The position numbers were made by a program, and so were the translations under genes. From an uncultured SAR116 cluster alpha proteobacterium (GTDB lineage: Bacteria; Pseudomonadota; Alphaproteobacteria; Puniceispirillales; Marisalimonadaceae): a stretch of DNA of 43,247 bases. Positions 28,493-43,247 of this stretch are shown here, one piece after another (the stretch's first letter is position 1; each line of letters opens with the position of its first letter). The DNA lies in contig CACHVW010000004.1 of the NCBI GenBank assembly GCA_902583415.1, forward strand, positions 1 through 43,247, read 5' to 3'. A model generated the notes under the pieces. The model worked only from the letters and a program-made list of their open reading frames with translations, was not told the DNA's origin and searched no databases.

Positions 28493-29901
28493 AAAGTCCA
28501 GAAAATTTAGGAATTATTCACTTTATTGGTATTGGTGGGATTGGTATGAGTGGAATTGCAGAAATTTTATTCCAATCTGGATATCATGTACAAGGAAGTG
28601 ATTTAAAACAAAGTAATAATACCAATAGATTAGAAAAACTGGGTATTAAAGTTTATATTGGACAAAAAAAATCAAATATTATTGATGCAAAAATAATCGT
28701 TGTTTCAACTGCAATTTCAGAAAAAAATGAAGAATTTATTGCTGCTAAAAAAATGTTCCTTCCAATAGTACATAGATCTGAAATGCTGGGTGAGTTAATG
28801 CGATTAAAACAATCAATTGCAATAGCTGGCACTCATGGTAAAACAACGACAACATCCTTAATAGCAAAGATGATTGAAGAAAATGGAATGGACCCAACCA
28901 TCATAAATGGAGGTATTATTTCATCACTTGATAGTAATGCACGTCTTGGCAATGGCGAATGGATGGTAGTAGAAGCAGATGAAAGTGATGGTAGTTTTTC
29001 AAAATTAAATCCAACAGCTGCAATTATTACTAATATTGATTTAGAGCATTTAGATTATCATAAAAACGAAGATAATTTAGAAAATGCATTTTACAATTTT
29101 GTATCATCTATACCATTTTATGGCTTTGTTTGTTTATGTATTGATAATCCTCGAACACAAAGATTGATATCTAAGTTAGAAAATAAAAAAGTTATAACTT
29201 ATGGAATGTCGGCCAACGCAGACATAAGAGCAACTAATATATATTATAAAAATAATAAAATGAACTTTTCTTTAAATATTAAAAATAATAAAGAATTTGA
29301 AGAAAATGTTTTTAAAATAGAATTTTCTATGATTGGAATGCATAATATTCAAAATGCATTAGCAACAATAGCTACAGGTATAGAATTAAAAATTCCACTT
29401 ACAAAAATTAAAAATACATTAAAAAATTTCACTGGTGTAGAAAGACGATTTCAAAAGGTTGGAAATTTTAAAAATACCATAATTATAGATGATTATGGGC
29501 ACCACCCTGTTGAAATAAATTCAGCATTGTCCGCGGCAAGATTTTTAGCACCTGAAAGTAAAATAATTGCTATTTTTCAACCTCATCGCTATAGCAGACT
29601 TAAAGACTTGTTTGACGATTTCTGTAGTTGCTTTAACAAAGCCGACCACGTTTTCCTTCTCGATGTTTATGCAGCTGGTGAAAAATCCATAAAAAAATTT
29701 GAGAGTATTAATTTAGAAAAGGGATTAGCAGATTATGGTCATAAAAATGTTTTGTACATACAGAATCAAAATCTTATAGCAAAAAATTTATTAAAGTTAA
29801 TACAACCTAACGATTTAATCATTTGTCTTGGTGCTGGATCAATAACAAAAATCGCGAATAGTTTAGAAGAAGAATTAAAAAATGAAGATAAACATATTTA
29901 A
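28486..29901 (+). CDS. murC: UDP-N-acetylmuramate--L-alanine ligase
   Basis: IHFIGIGGIGMSGIAEIL, IAGTHGKTTTTSL, VEADESDGSF, FQPHRYSRLKDLFDDF. Confidence 0.96.
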   Translation: MLKSPENLGIIHFIGIGGIGMSGIAEILFQSGYHVQGSDLKQSNNTNRLEKLGIKVYIGQKKSNIIDAKIIVVSTAISEKNEEFIAAKKMFLPIVHRSEMLGELMRLKQSIAIAGTHGKTTTTSLIAKMIEENGMDPTIINGGIISSLDSNARLGNGEWMVVEADESDGSFSKLNPTAAIITNIDLEHLDYHKNEDNLENAFYNFVSSIPFYGFVCLCIDNPRTQRLISKLENKKVITYGMSANADIRATNIYYKNNKMNFSLNIKNNKEFEENVFKIEFSMIGMHNIQNALATIATGIELKIPLTKIKNTLKNFTGVERRFQKVGNFKNTIIIDDYGHHPVEINSALSAARFLAPESKIIAIFQPHRYSRLKDLFDDFCSCFNKADHVFLLDVYAAGEKSIKKFESINLEKGLADYGHKNVLYIQNQNLIAKNLLKLIQPNDLIICLGAGSITKIANSLEEELKNEDKHI

Positions 29902-30775
29902 AGATAATTTTGTAGAAAATATATATGCTGAACAAAAACTTGCAAATCATACATGGTTTGGAGTTGGTGGAAATGCAGAATTACTTTATATTCCAGAAGA
30001 AGAAAAATCTCTAGAAAAATTCTTAAAAGTTAAACCAAATGATTGTAAAGTGTTCACTATAGGGGCTGGATCTAATCTATTGGTAAGAGATAAGGGTATT
30101 GATGGTGTTACCCTAATTACAAGTAAGCTTAATAAAATTAGCATTGATAAAGACGGTATAATCACAGCTAATTCTGGCTCTATTGACGCTGAAGTGGCTC
30201 GATTTGCTAGAGATCATAGTAGAAGTGGACTTGAATTTTTAATAGGAATCCCTGGTACAATTGGTGGTGGAATTAAAATGAATTCAGGTGCATTTGGCTC
30301 TGAATTTAAAGATGTATTGATAGATGTAAAAGCTATAAATCATGACGGGGAATATAAAATATTTTCCAATGAAGATTTAAAAATGGAGTATAGAAAAATT
30401 GGGCTAAAAGATGAGTGGATATTTTTGTCGGCACGGTTCAAAACATCAACAGACACTGAGAAAAACATACGAGATAAAATGAAAAATATTATCCTTTCAA
30501 GAAAAAGAGCACAACCAATTGGAGTTAAAACAGGAGGTAGCACTTTTAAAAACCCTGTCGGTAAAAAAGCATGGCAATTAATTGATCAAGCTGGATGTAG
30601 AGGCTGGAAAAATGGGGATGCAATGATCTCAGAAAAACATTGTAATTTTATTGTTAATCTTAAAAATGCAAAAGCCCATCAAATTGAAGAATTAGGACAA
30701 AATGTAAAACAAAAAGTTTTTGAAAATTCTGGCATTCATCTTCATTGGGAAATAGAAAGAGTGGGCAATAGATGA
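29882..30775 (+). CDS. murB: UDP-N-acetylmuramate dehydrogenase
   Basis: ANHTWFGVGGNAELL, IGAGSNLLVRDKGIDGV, FLIGIPGTIGGGIKMNSGAFG, GGSTFKNP, AWQLIDQAGCRGW. Confidence 0.95.
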   Translation: MKINIFKDNFVENIYAEQKLANHTWFGVGGNAELLYIPEEEKSLEKFLKVKPNDCKVFTIGAGSNLLVRDKGIDGVTLITSKLNKISIDKDGIITANSGSIDAEVARFARDHSRSGLEFLIGIPGTIGGGIKMNSGAFGSEFKDVLIDVKAINHDGEYKIFSNEDLKMEYRKIGLKDEWIFLSARFKTSTDTEKNIRDKMKNIILSRKRAQPIGVKTGGSTFKNPVGKKAWQLIDQAGCRGWKNGDAMISEKHCNFIVNLKNAKAHQIEELGQNVKQKVFENSGIHLHWEIERVGNR

Positions 30776-31704
30776 AAACCTTTATAAATATGCATGTTTT
30801 GTTATTGAAAGGTGGGGAAGGATCTGAAAGAGAGGTTTCCCTAAACACTGCAAAAGAATGCGTAAAAGCCATAAAAAAAATAGGATACAAAATTACAGAA
30901 GTTGATATTTCAGAAATTAATATTTCAAGTTTAGCTAAAATTAATGCTGACGTATGTTTTAATGCATTGCATGGAGATTATGGAGAAGATGGATCAATAC
31001 AAGGCGTATTAAATTTATTGAAAATTCCTTACACACATTCTGGTGTTGCGACCTCCTCTATTGCAATGAATAAAATAAACTTTAAAAGAATTATTACTGA
31101 TGCAACAAGGTTTTCTGAAGATCCAATTTACTTTCCAAGAACATTAAAAATAAAAAATAACGGAAAATATTTTGAGGTAGATTATGATGGTGCCTTTGTA
31201 ATCAAACCTATTAAAGGAGGAAGTTCAGTTGGAGTTAATATAATAAAGAAAGGAAATAAAATTCCTCACACAGATAAATTCCTTGAAAAACAATTAATGG
31301 CAGAGATATTTGTTGGTACCAAAGAATTAACTGTAACAGTTTTAAAAGAAAATCCATTATGTGTTACCGATATAGTAACTTCAAATGATAAAGAATTTTA
31401 CAATTACAAAGCAAAATATGATGAAAATGGTTCATTCCATAAAATTCCTGCAGACATACCAAAAGATATTTATAATAAAGCTCTTTCATGGGCTTTAAAA
31501 GCACATCAGATTATAGGCTGTAAGGGAATTTCACGTACTGATTTTAGATACGATTCCAATAAGGAAAAATTATATATGCTTGAACTTAACACTCAACCAG
31601 GAATGACACAAACTTCATTAAGCCCTGAACAAGCTGCTTATTGCGGTATTAATATGAATGATATGGTAAAGACCCTCATAGAGGAGGCTAACTACGAATG
31701 CTAA
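30772..31704 (+). CDS. ddl: D-alanine--D-alanine ligase
   Basis: GGEGSEREVSLNTA, ALHGDYGEDGSIQGVLNLLKIPYTHSGV, VIKPIKGGSSVGV, RTDFRYD..LYMLELNTQPGMT. Confidence 0.95.
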   Translation: MKTFINMHVLLLKGGEGSEREVSLNTAKECVKAIKKIGYKITEVDISEINISSLAKINADVCFNALHGDYGEDGSIQGVLNLLKIPYTHSGVATSSIAMNKINFKRIITDATRFSEDPIYFPRTLKIKNNGKYFEVDYDGAFVIKPIKGGSSVGVNIIKKGNKIPHTDKFLEKQLMAEIFVGTKELTVTVLKENPLCVTDIVTSNDKEFYNYKAKYDENGSFHKIPADIPKDIYNKALSWALKAHQIIGCKGISRTDFRYDSNKEKLYMLELNTQPGMTQTSLSPEQAAYCGINMNDMVKTLIEEANYEC

Positions 31705-32525
31705 TATCAAGAACTCATAAAAGTAACTTTATAAATTATAAAAATAAGATAAATATTTTTGAAAATATTCACAAAAAATTAATCTTAATTATTTTATTTT
31801 TATTTCTTACAAGTTTTTATTTGTTATCTGAAACAACTAATATCTTTACTAAATCAAAGTTATATTTTTTAAACAAAATTTTAATAAACAATGGTTTTAT
31901 AATTAAAAATATTGAAATTTTAGGTGCAAATCACCTAGATAAAGATGACATTCTTAAAATTATTAGCACCTACAACAATATAAATATTTTTAGTATAAAT
32001 ATAAATAATATTTATAGAGAAATTAAGAATAATACTTGGATAAAAAAAGCATCTGTAGAAATAATTTATCCGAATACTATTAAAATATCATTAACTGAAA
32101 AAAAACCAATAGCTATATGGCAAAATAGATATGGGAATAGTTTAATCACTAAAAATGGTGATCTGATTTCTGAAAAAAATTTAGAAAAATTTAAGAGTTA
32201 TCTACCCATTATTATTGGGCAAAATGCGCATAAAAATATTCACTCAATTTTGAATATTTTAAGTTCTAATCAAGATTTTTTTAAAAGCATCTGGTCTCTA
32301 ACATTTGTAAATGAAAGAAGATGGGATGTACATTTTAACCAAGGACTTACAATTCGTTTACCAAGCAAAAATGTAAAAAAATCTTGGGAAAAGATTGTTC
32401 ACCTTAACCAAAAATTTAACATACTTAACCTTGGCCTTACAGAAATAGATCTTAGAAACTCGAGGCAAATTCTTGGTAAAGTTAACATAGATAAAAATCT
32501 GATTTTTAAAAAGAAAAACTCATGA
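31698..32525 (+). CDS. ftsQ: Cell division protein FtsQ
   Basis: N-terminal TM segment, POTRA-like 'FIIKNIEILGANHLDKDDILKII', NTWIKKASVEIIYPNTIKISLTEKKPIAIWQ; between ddl and ftsA. Confidence 0.9.
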   Translation: MLISRTHKSNFINYKNKINIFENIHKKLILIILFLFLTSFYLLSETTNIFTKSKLYFLNKILINNGFIIKNIEILGANHLDKDDILKIISTYNNINIFSININNIYREIKNNTWIKKASVEIIYPNTIKISLTEKKPIAIWQNRYGNSLITKNGDLISEKNLEKFKSYLPIIIGQNAHKNIHSILNILSSNQDFFKSIWSLTFVNERRWDVHFNQGLTIRLPSKNVKKSWEKIVHLNQKFNILNLGLTEIDLRNSRQILGKVNIDKNLIFKKKNS

Positions 32526-33778
32526 CAGTTATGAATAGTATAAATAAATCTAAAGATATATTTACTGTAATAGACATCGGTAATAGTAAAGTATCATGTT
32601 TAATTGGATCCCCTGTTAGAACAAACAATGTTCAAATGAAAGCCCTTGGATTTGGACAACATGCATCTTTTGGTATGTCAAATGGTCAAGTTACTGACAT
32701 GAAGGAAATTGCAAACTCAATTGCTAGAGCTGTTGAAAGTGCTGAGACGATGGCTGGATTTAATATAAATAAAGTTATATGCAATCTTTCCGGCGGTAGA
32801 CCAATCACGAAAATTATTAGAAATAAATTAAAAATAGAAAATGGAAGAGTTGAGAAAAATGATATTTTAAAATTACTTAAATTTAAAAATCATTATCAAA
32901 TTGATAATTACGAAATATTATCTTCATCAGTAATTAAATATTATCTAGATAATAATACTTGTGTAGATAACCCCATAGGAATATTTACCAATAACCTTAC
33001 AGTCGAGATGAACTATATTTATGGTCAAAATTCTGTAATAAAAAATTTATCAAGTGCAGTAAATTTATGTCACCTATCTATTGAAAAATTCTTTATATCA
33101 CCTGAAGCATCCGGTGCATCAACGATGCTCAAAGATGAAAGAAGTAATGGTGCAGTAATTATAGATCTTGGAGCAAATATAACCAGTGTTGGAGTATTCT
33201 TAAATAATAAAATAATTTTTTCAGACACTATACCTATTGGTGGAATACATATTACTAGTGACATAGTTAGAGGCTTAGGAACAAAATCAGAGGATGCAGA
33301 AAAAATAAAAATTTTGCACGGATCTACTCTTTCCAACGAAACTGACGAATTTATTAATCTTGATATCCCAATTATATCAGATCATGGAGATATAATAATT
33401 CAGAAGATACCAAAAGCCATGCTAACTGCAATCATCAAACCTAGAGTTGAAGAAATATTTGAACTTATTCAAGAAAGATTAAACCAATTAAAACCTAATT
33501 TAAATTATATAAATAAGGTAATTTTATGTGGTGGTGGAGCAAATCTTTGTAATATCCGTGAACTTGCTTCGAATTACTTTAAATCTAACGTAAGAATTGG
33601 AAGACCTATTGGTTTGATTGACTTACCAGAAGTTGTTCAAACACCTGCCTTTGCTTGTTTAACAGGCTTACTTATTAAAAGTTTAGAAAAAGAAAAACCT
33701 TTCAACTTACAAAAAATGGAGAGAGGAATATTAAAATATTTTGGAAAATTAGGTAATTGGTTTGATCAGAACTTATAA
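32522..33778 (+). CDS. ftsA: Cell division protein FtsA
   Basis: FTVIDIGNSKVSCLIG, VIIDLGANITSVGVF, GGIHITSDIVRGL, VILCGGGANLCNI; actin-like fold; upstream of ftsZ. Confidence 0.94.
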   Translation: MTVMNSINKSKDIFTVIDIGNSKVSCLIGSPVRTNNVQMKALGFGQHASFGMSNGQVTDMKEIANSIARAVESAETMAGFNINKVICNLSGGRPITKIIRNKLKIENGRVEKNDILKLLKFKNHYQIDNYEILSSSVIKYYLDNNTCVDNPIGIFTNNLTVEMNYIYGQNSVIKNLSSAVNLCHLSIEKFFISPEASGASTMLKDERSNGAVIIDLGANITSVGVFLNNKIIFSDTIPIGGIHITSDIVRGLGTKSEDAEKIKILHGSTLSNETDEFINLDIPIISDHGDIIIQKIPKAMLTAIIKPRVEEIFELIQERLNQLKPNLNYINKVILCGGGANLCNIRELASNYFKSNVRIGRPIGLIDLPEVVQTPAFACLTGLLIKSLEKEKPFNLQKMERGILKYFGKLGNWFDQNL

Positions 33779-33815
33779 ATTTAACTTTAATCATAACTAA
33801 GTAAAGGAGAAAAAA

Positions 33816-35465
33816 ATGACTCTTAATATCACAATACCAGAAAACATAAATGACACAAAACCTAAGATATCTGTAATTGGTATTGGAGGAGCTGGAGGTA
33901 ATGCAGTTAACACTATGATCAGTGAAAAAATAGAAAACATTGATTTTATAGTTGCCAATACTGATGGACAAGCTTTGTCAAGAAGCCTTACATCCAAACA
34001 AATACAACTTGGCAAGAGTATTACTTTAGGACTCGGAGCTGGATCTGATGCTGAAACTGGAAGAAAAGCTGCTGAGGAATCAATAGAAGAAATAATTGCA
34101 GAGTTAAGTGATGTTAATATGTTATTTATTACAACTGGAATGGGTGGAGGCACTGGTTCAGGTGCTGCCCCAGTTATAGCTAATGCAGCTAGAGAAAAAG
34201 GAATATTAACGGTTGCAGTAGTAACCAAACCATTTGATTTTGAGGGGAAAAAGCGAATGGATGTAGCAGAAAAAAGTCTTTCTCTATTAAAAGAAAATGT
34301 TGATACATTAATAGTAATTCCAAATCAAAATCTTTTTAAGATAGCTAATGAAAAAACTACTTTTGCCGAAGCATTTAAAATGGCTGATGACGTTCTTTAT
34401 CAAGGTATTTGTGGTATAACAAATTTAATCACAAACCCAGGAATGATTAATTTAGATTTTGCTGATATCAAAACTGTAATGGCAAACATGGGTAATGCTA
34501 TGATGGGTACTGGTGAAAGCTCAGGAGACAATAGAGCTGAAAATGCAGCACAAGCTGCTCTTAATAATCCACTCCTAGATGATACTAATATAAAAGGTGC
34601 AAAATCAATTTTACTTAATATTCAAGGTGGACCTGACATTGCATTGTTTGAGGTAGATGAGGCGGCAAGTAAAATTAGAAATGAAGTAGATGAAAATGCA
34701 AATATTATTTTTGGTTCATCTATTGACAATAATCTAGAAGGAATAATAAGAGTTTCTGTAGTCGCAACTGGCATTAATAGAAATGAAAATCAAGATTATT
34801 TTGAAAATAGAATAGATAATGATCAACTGACATTGGAAAATGAAAATTTAGATTTAGAAACTAAGGATTATGAAATAAATAAAGGAGCAATTTCTATCGA
34901 AGATGATAAAGATTTTTCAGAGAATAGTAATGTTGATCAGGTTGACTTAGTGTCTGAGATTAATAGGTTAGATATCAAGAAAGAAAATGAAGATAAAATA
35001 GATGAGTTTAATTCAAACATTAATATAAATGATGAAGAAATTAGATCAATCTTTGAAAACAGACCAGATAATCAATTTACCCGAACTAAACCACAATCTT
35101 TATTCAATCGCGTGTCATCTTTCTTTGCTAAAGATAGAACAAATGAGACAAAATTAGATCCAAATTTAAAATTACAAAAGGAATTAATTGCAGAAAAAGA
35201 ATTTGATAAGACTAACAACAAATCAAAGTTTGATCTCAATAATCAAAAATCACAAAAAAATCAAATAAATGAAATCCATTTTAATGTAAACCAAAATGTT
35301 GAAATATCCGAAAATGATACAGATAACTTTGATCTATTTAATAATGAAAATCAAAGCACAACTAACAATCATCAAATTGATCTTACCGAAATAGCACAAG
35401 AAGACAATGATATCGACGAAAAGGTACTAGAAATACCAGCTTTTTTAAGAAGGCAGGCCAACTAA
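33816..35465 (+). CDS. ftsZ: Cell division protein FtsZ with long linker and C-terminal conserved peptide
   Basis: [37 protein letters not shown] (tubulin signature), [12 protein letters not shown]-terminal [11 protein letters not shown]; strong SD aaaggaga upstream. Confidence 0.97.
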   Translation: MTLNITIPENINDTKPKISVIGIGGAGGNAVNTMISEKIENIDFIVANTDGQALSRSLTSKQIQLGKSITLGLGAGSDAETGRKAAEESIEEIIAELSDVNMLFITTGMGGGTGSGAAPVIANAAREKGILTVAVVTKPFDFEGKKRMDVAEKSLSLLKENVDTLIVIPNQNLFKIANEKTTFAEAFKMADDVLYQGICGITNLITNPGMINLDFADIKTVMANMGNAMMGTGESSGDNRAENAAQAALNNPLLDDTNIKGAKSILLNIQGGPDIALFEVDEAASKIRNEVDENANIIFGSSIDNNLEGIIRVSVVATGINRNENQDYFENRIDNDQLTLENENLDLETKDYEINKGAISIEDDKDFSENSNVDQVDLVSEINRLDIKKENEDKIDEFNSNININDEEIRSIFENRPDNQFTRTKPQSLFNRVSSFFAKDRTNETKLDPNLKLQKELIAEKEFDKTNNKSKFDLNNQKSQKNQINEIHFNVNQNVEISENDTDNFDLFNNENQSTTNNHQIDLTEIAQEDNDIDEKVLEIPAFLRRQAN

Positions 35466-35514
35466 TGCAAATTGAAATATTTGGTAATTATATGTGATTT
35501 GTATTTAATATTAA

Positions 35515-35534
35515 AGAGTTATAGAAATAACTCT
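35515..35534 (+). other. Perfect 8-bp hairpin (AGAGTTAT-AGAA-ATAACTCT) directly upstream of the lpxC SD
   Basis: Direct inverted repeat; followed by GAGG (possible SD, 35535-35538) and TTTTT. Confidence 0.6.
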
Positions 35535-35547
35535 GAGGTTTTTAAAT

Positions 35548-36513
35548 ATGAATTATATCAATACAACAACGCCAATTGTTTTATTACAAAAAACTCTACA
35601 AAGAAAAATTAATTTTTCTGGTGTTGGTGTTCATAGTGGTAGAGCTGTATCAATGAGCATAGAACCAGCTGAAACTGACACTGGAATTGTATTCGAAAGA
35701 ATTGATTTAGAAAAAAACAATGTTATAAATGCTACAATTAACAATGTAGTCGAATCTAGATTATGCACAAAAATAAAAAACTCAAGTGGAATTTGTGTTT
35801 CAACCATTGAGCACTTAATGGCTGCATTGAGCGCATTAGGTATAGATAATGCTGTTGTTAAAATTAATTCATCAGAATTACCAGCATTAGATGGCAGTTC
35901 TAATGAATATGTCAAAAAAATTATTAACTCTGGTATCAAAACTCTCAACAAAAAAAGAAAAATTTTTAAGGTTTTAAAAGAAGTAAAAGTTAAAAGTGGA
36001 GAGAGATTTATTTCTGTTTCTCCTTCTAATACTCTATCTATTAATATTTCTATTAATTATCCTGAGACCATTATAGGTTACTCTCAGTATATTTACACTC
36101 ATACGCAAGATAATTTCATTAAAGATTTATCTAAAGCTAGAACATACACGCTTCGTGAAGATATTGAAAAAATGAGGACTGCTGGACTTGCTATGGGTGG
36201 TAATTTAAATAACGCTATTGTAGTTGATAAATATAAAATATTAAATCCAGATGGATTAAGACTAGAAAAAGAATTTGTAAAACATAAGACACTTGATTGT
36301 ATTGGTGATTTTTACTTGTTAGGAATGCAATTAGTTGGAAATGTTGAATGTTTTGCACCTGGTCATAATTTAAACCAAAAACTTATTAGAGAAATATTAA
36401 AAAACAGAGAAAATTATAGAATTGAAGAAATAATACCTGAGAACAACAATAAAAATTTCCTTGATTTAATTAATAATAACAACACCTCACCAAATATCAC
36501 TAATGTAGCATAG
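35548..36513 (+). CDS. lpxC: UDP-3-O-acyl-N-acetylglucosamine deacetylase
   Basis: QKTLQRKINFSGVGVHSGRAVSM, CVSTIEHLMAALSALGIDNA, LPALDGSS, EFVKHKTLDCIGDFYLLG, GHNLNQKLIREIL. Confidence 0.96.
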   Translation: MNYINTTTPIVLLQKTLQRKINFSGVGVHSGRAVSMSIEPAETDTGIVFERIDLEKNNVINATINNVVESRLCTKIKNSSGICVSTIEHLMAALSALGIDNAVVKINSSELPALDGSSNEYVKKIINSGIKTLNKKRKIFKVLKEVKVKSGERFISVSPSNTLSINISINYPETIIGYSQYIYTHTQDNFIKDLSKARTYTLREDIEKMRTAGLAMGGNLNNAIVVDKYKILNPDGLRLEKEFVKHKTLDCIGDFYLLGMQLVGNVECFAPGHNLNQKLIREILKNRENYRIEEIIPENNNKNFLDLINNNNTSPNITNVA

Positions 36514-36605
36514 TTTTTTACAAATAATACTGAGTTGATTTTGATATACAAACCTTGCTTTTCAGAATAAAATCACATCAACAGATATTTAATTAGAAAA
36601 AAATT

Positions 36606-37433
36606 ATGATAAAGCTCATAAAAAATTATTTAGTTATATTAAAAATATTTTCTCTAGTATTTTTATTATCAAATTGTAGTTCTACTAAATCTAATGAAGA
36701 TATATCTCAGTTGTCTGACAAAGAAATTTACTCAAGAGGAGTAACTTTATTTGAAAAAGGTAATTTTAGTAAAGCTACGTCAGAATTTGACAATGTTTTT
36801 CTTAATTATCCTTTTTCTTCTCTATCATCAAAATCAGAAATAATGTCGGCTTATTCATTATATCAAAATAATGAAATCAAAAAAGCAGTGACTAAATTAA
36901 GTTCTTACATTGAATTGAACCCAAAAGGAGAACTAACTGAGTATGCGCACTATTTATTGGCCATGTGCTACTTTTCACAAGTTTCTAAAGAAGATAGAGA
37001 TCCAAGCTCTTCAATAAAGTCTTTAAACTATTTTAAACTAATTATTACAAAATATCCTAAATCAAAGTATGCTAAAGATGCAAAACTAAAAATTCATTTT
37101 TTAAAGAATATGCTTGCCAAAAATGAATTAAATATTGGAAAATTTTATTTAAAAAAAGGTGCTCCGGCAAGTTCAATCAAAAGATTTAAATCTATAATAC
37201 TAAATTATCAAAATACCTCTGTTATTCCAGAAACACTTTACAGATTAAGTGAAGCATTCCTATTACTTGGACTAAAAGATGAAGCTATTAAGAGCACCGC
37301 ATTACTTGATTATAATTTTTCTGATAATGATTGGACAAAACTCAGTAAAAGTTTATTAAAAGATAAAATTGAACTGAATCAAAAGAAAGATACCGAGTTT
37401 TCAATTATAAACTATTTAAAAGATTTTTTTTAA
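36606..37433 (+). CDS. bamD: Outer membrane protein assembly factor BamD (lipoprotein, TPR)
   Basis: Lipobox-like LVFLLSNCSS, 'YSRGVTLFEKGNFSKATSEFDNVFLNYPFSS' TPR pattern, 'YAHYLLAMCYFSQV'; lpxC-bamD-recN order. Confidence 0.92.
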   Translation: MIKLIKNYLVILKIFSLVFLLSNCSSTKSNEDISQLSDKEIYSRGVTLFEKGNFSKATSEFDNVFLNYPFSSLSSKSEIMSAYSLYQNNEIKKAVTKLSSYIELNPKGELTEYAHYLLAMCYFSQVSKEDRDPSSSIKSLNYFKLIITKYPKSKYAKDAKLKIHFLKNMLAKNELNIGKFYLKKGAPASSIKRFKSIILNYQNTSVIPETLYRLSEAFLLLGLKDEAIKSTALLDYNFSDNDWTKLSKSLLKDKIELNQKKDTEFSIINYLKDFF

Positions 37434-37440
37434 TAAGAAA

Positions 37441-42918
<5,478 letters not shown>

Positions 42919-42932
42919 ACTTTACTCTTTAA

Positions 42933-43247
42933 TTAAGATTGACGTCTCATTATTACTGTTCCCCACCCATTTATAATAATCTTTTTTTTCAATTTAAACC
43001 CAAACATTTTATATCTATTAACAATATTTGTGATTTGATTACTCAAAAGCCCTGATAAAACTATAAATGAATTTGGTTTTGAGATAAACTTAAGTCTAGG
43101 TGCTAAACTTGTTAGAGGACCAAAAAGAATATTAGCAAAAATTAAATCATAATATTTTTTTTTGTTGAAATTTTTCATTTTGTTTGATTTAGAAAGCAAG
43201 ATTTCTCTGCTAATAATATTGTTTAATCTAAGATTTTGTTTTGTTAG
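42933..43247 (-). CDS. prmA: Ribosomal protein L11 methyltransferase PrmA, C-terminal part (frame open to window edge)
   Basis: YYDLIFANILFGPLTSLAP, SFIVLSGLLSNQITNIVNRYKMFGFKLKKK; frame continues upstream of the listed Met at 43199 (…LTKQNLRLNNIISREI-) with no stop before 43247. Confidence 0.87.
   Translation of the reverse strand, partial: LTKQNLRLNNIISREILLSKSNKMKNFNKKKYYDLIFANILFGPLTSLAPRLKFISKPNSFIVLSGLLSNQITNIVNRYKMFGFKLKKKIIINGWGTVIMRRQS

Noticed and set aside
33797-34228. 143-aa minus-strand ORF over the ftsZ 5' half
   Set aside because: Antisense shadow of a highly conserved ftsZ region; Pro/Ala/Ile-rich translation with no recognisable motif.

Overview
This is an AT-rich chromosomal segment that looks alphaproteobacterial, probably from a streamlined marine lineage; the lineage call is inference from gene order and composition. 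The right ~26 kb is a compact, complete division and cell-wall (dcw) cluster: rnpB, mraZ, rsmH, ftsL, ftsI, murE, murF, mraY, murD, ftsW, murG, murC, murB, ddl, ftsQ, ftsA, ftsZ, lpxC, bamD, recN, ligA. A convergent M24 aminopeptidase P and the 3' part of prmA follow. The left ~12 kb holds a partial tRNA-Tyr, rlmB and tRNA-Thr, then a patchwork of accessory metabolic genes: GNAT, two SDRs, an EamA transporter, a HIBADH-family dehydrogenase, an amidohydrolase, enoyl-CoA hydratase, a CaiB/BaiF CoA-transferase, an alpha/beta hydrolase, nitroreductase and an OYE-family enzyme. The middle contains nudC, a bactofilin, a tusA-plsC-DUF2237-small-protein operon, a TerB/DnaJ protein and an ABC-F ATPase. 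I found no convincing mobile element, CRISPR array, phage or defence system. The strongest non-coding signal is a 10-bp-periodic CCCAT/ACCAT array (TGGGN-type repeats on the minus strand) upstream of mraZ, which matches MraZ autoregulatory boxes and overlaps a possible promoter. Other items worth checking are a perfect hairpin against the lpxC ribosome-binding site, an uncharacterised 62-aa protein, a hydrophobic motif inside the long FtsZ linker, and a GC-richer CoA-transferase gene. Most of the window is ordinary, conserved biology.
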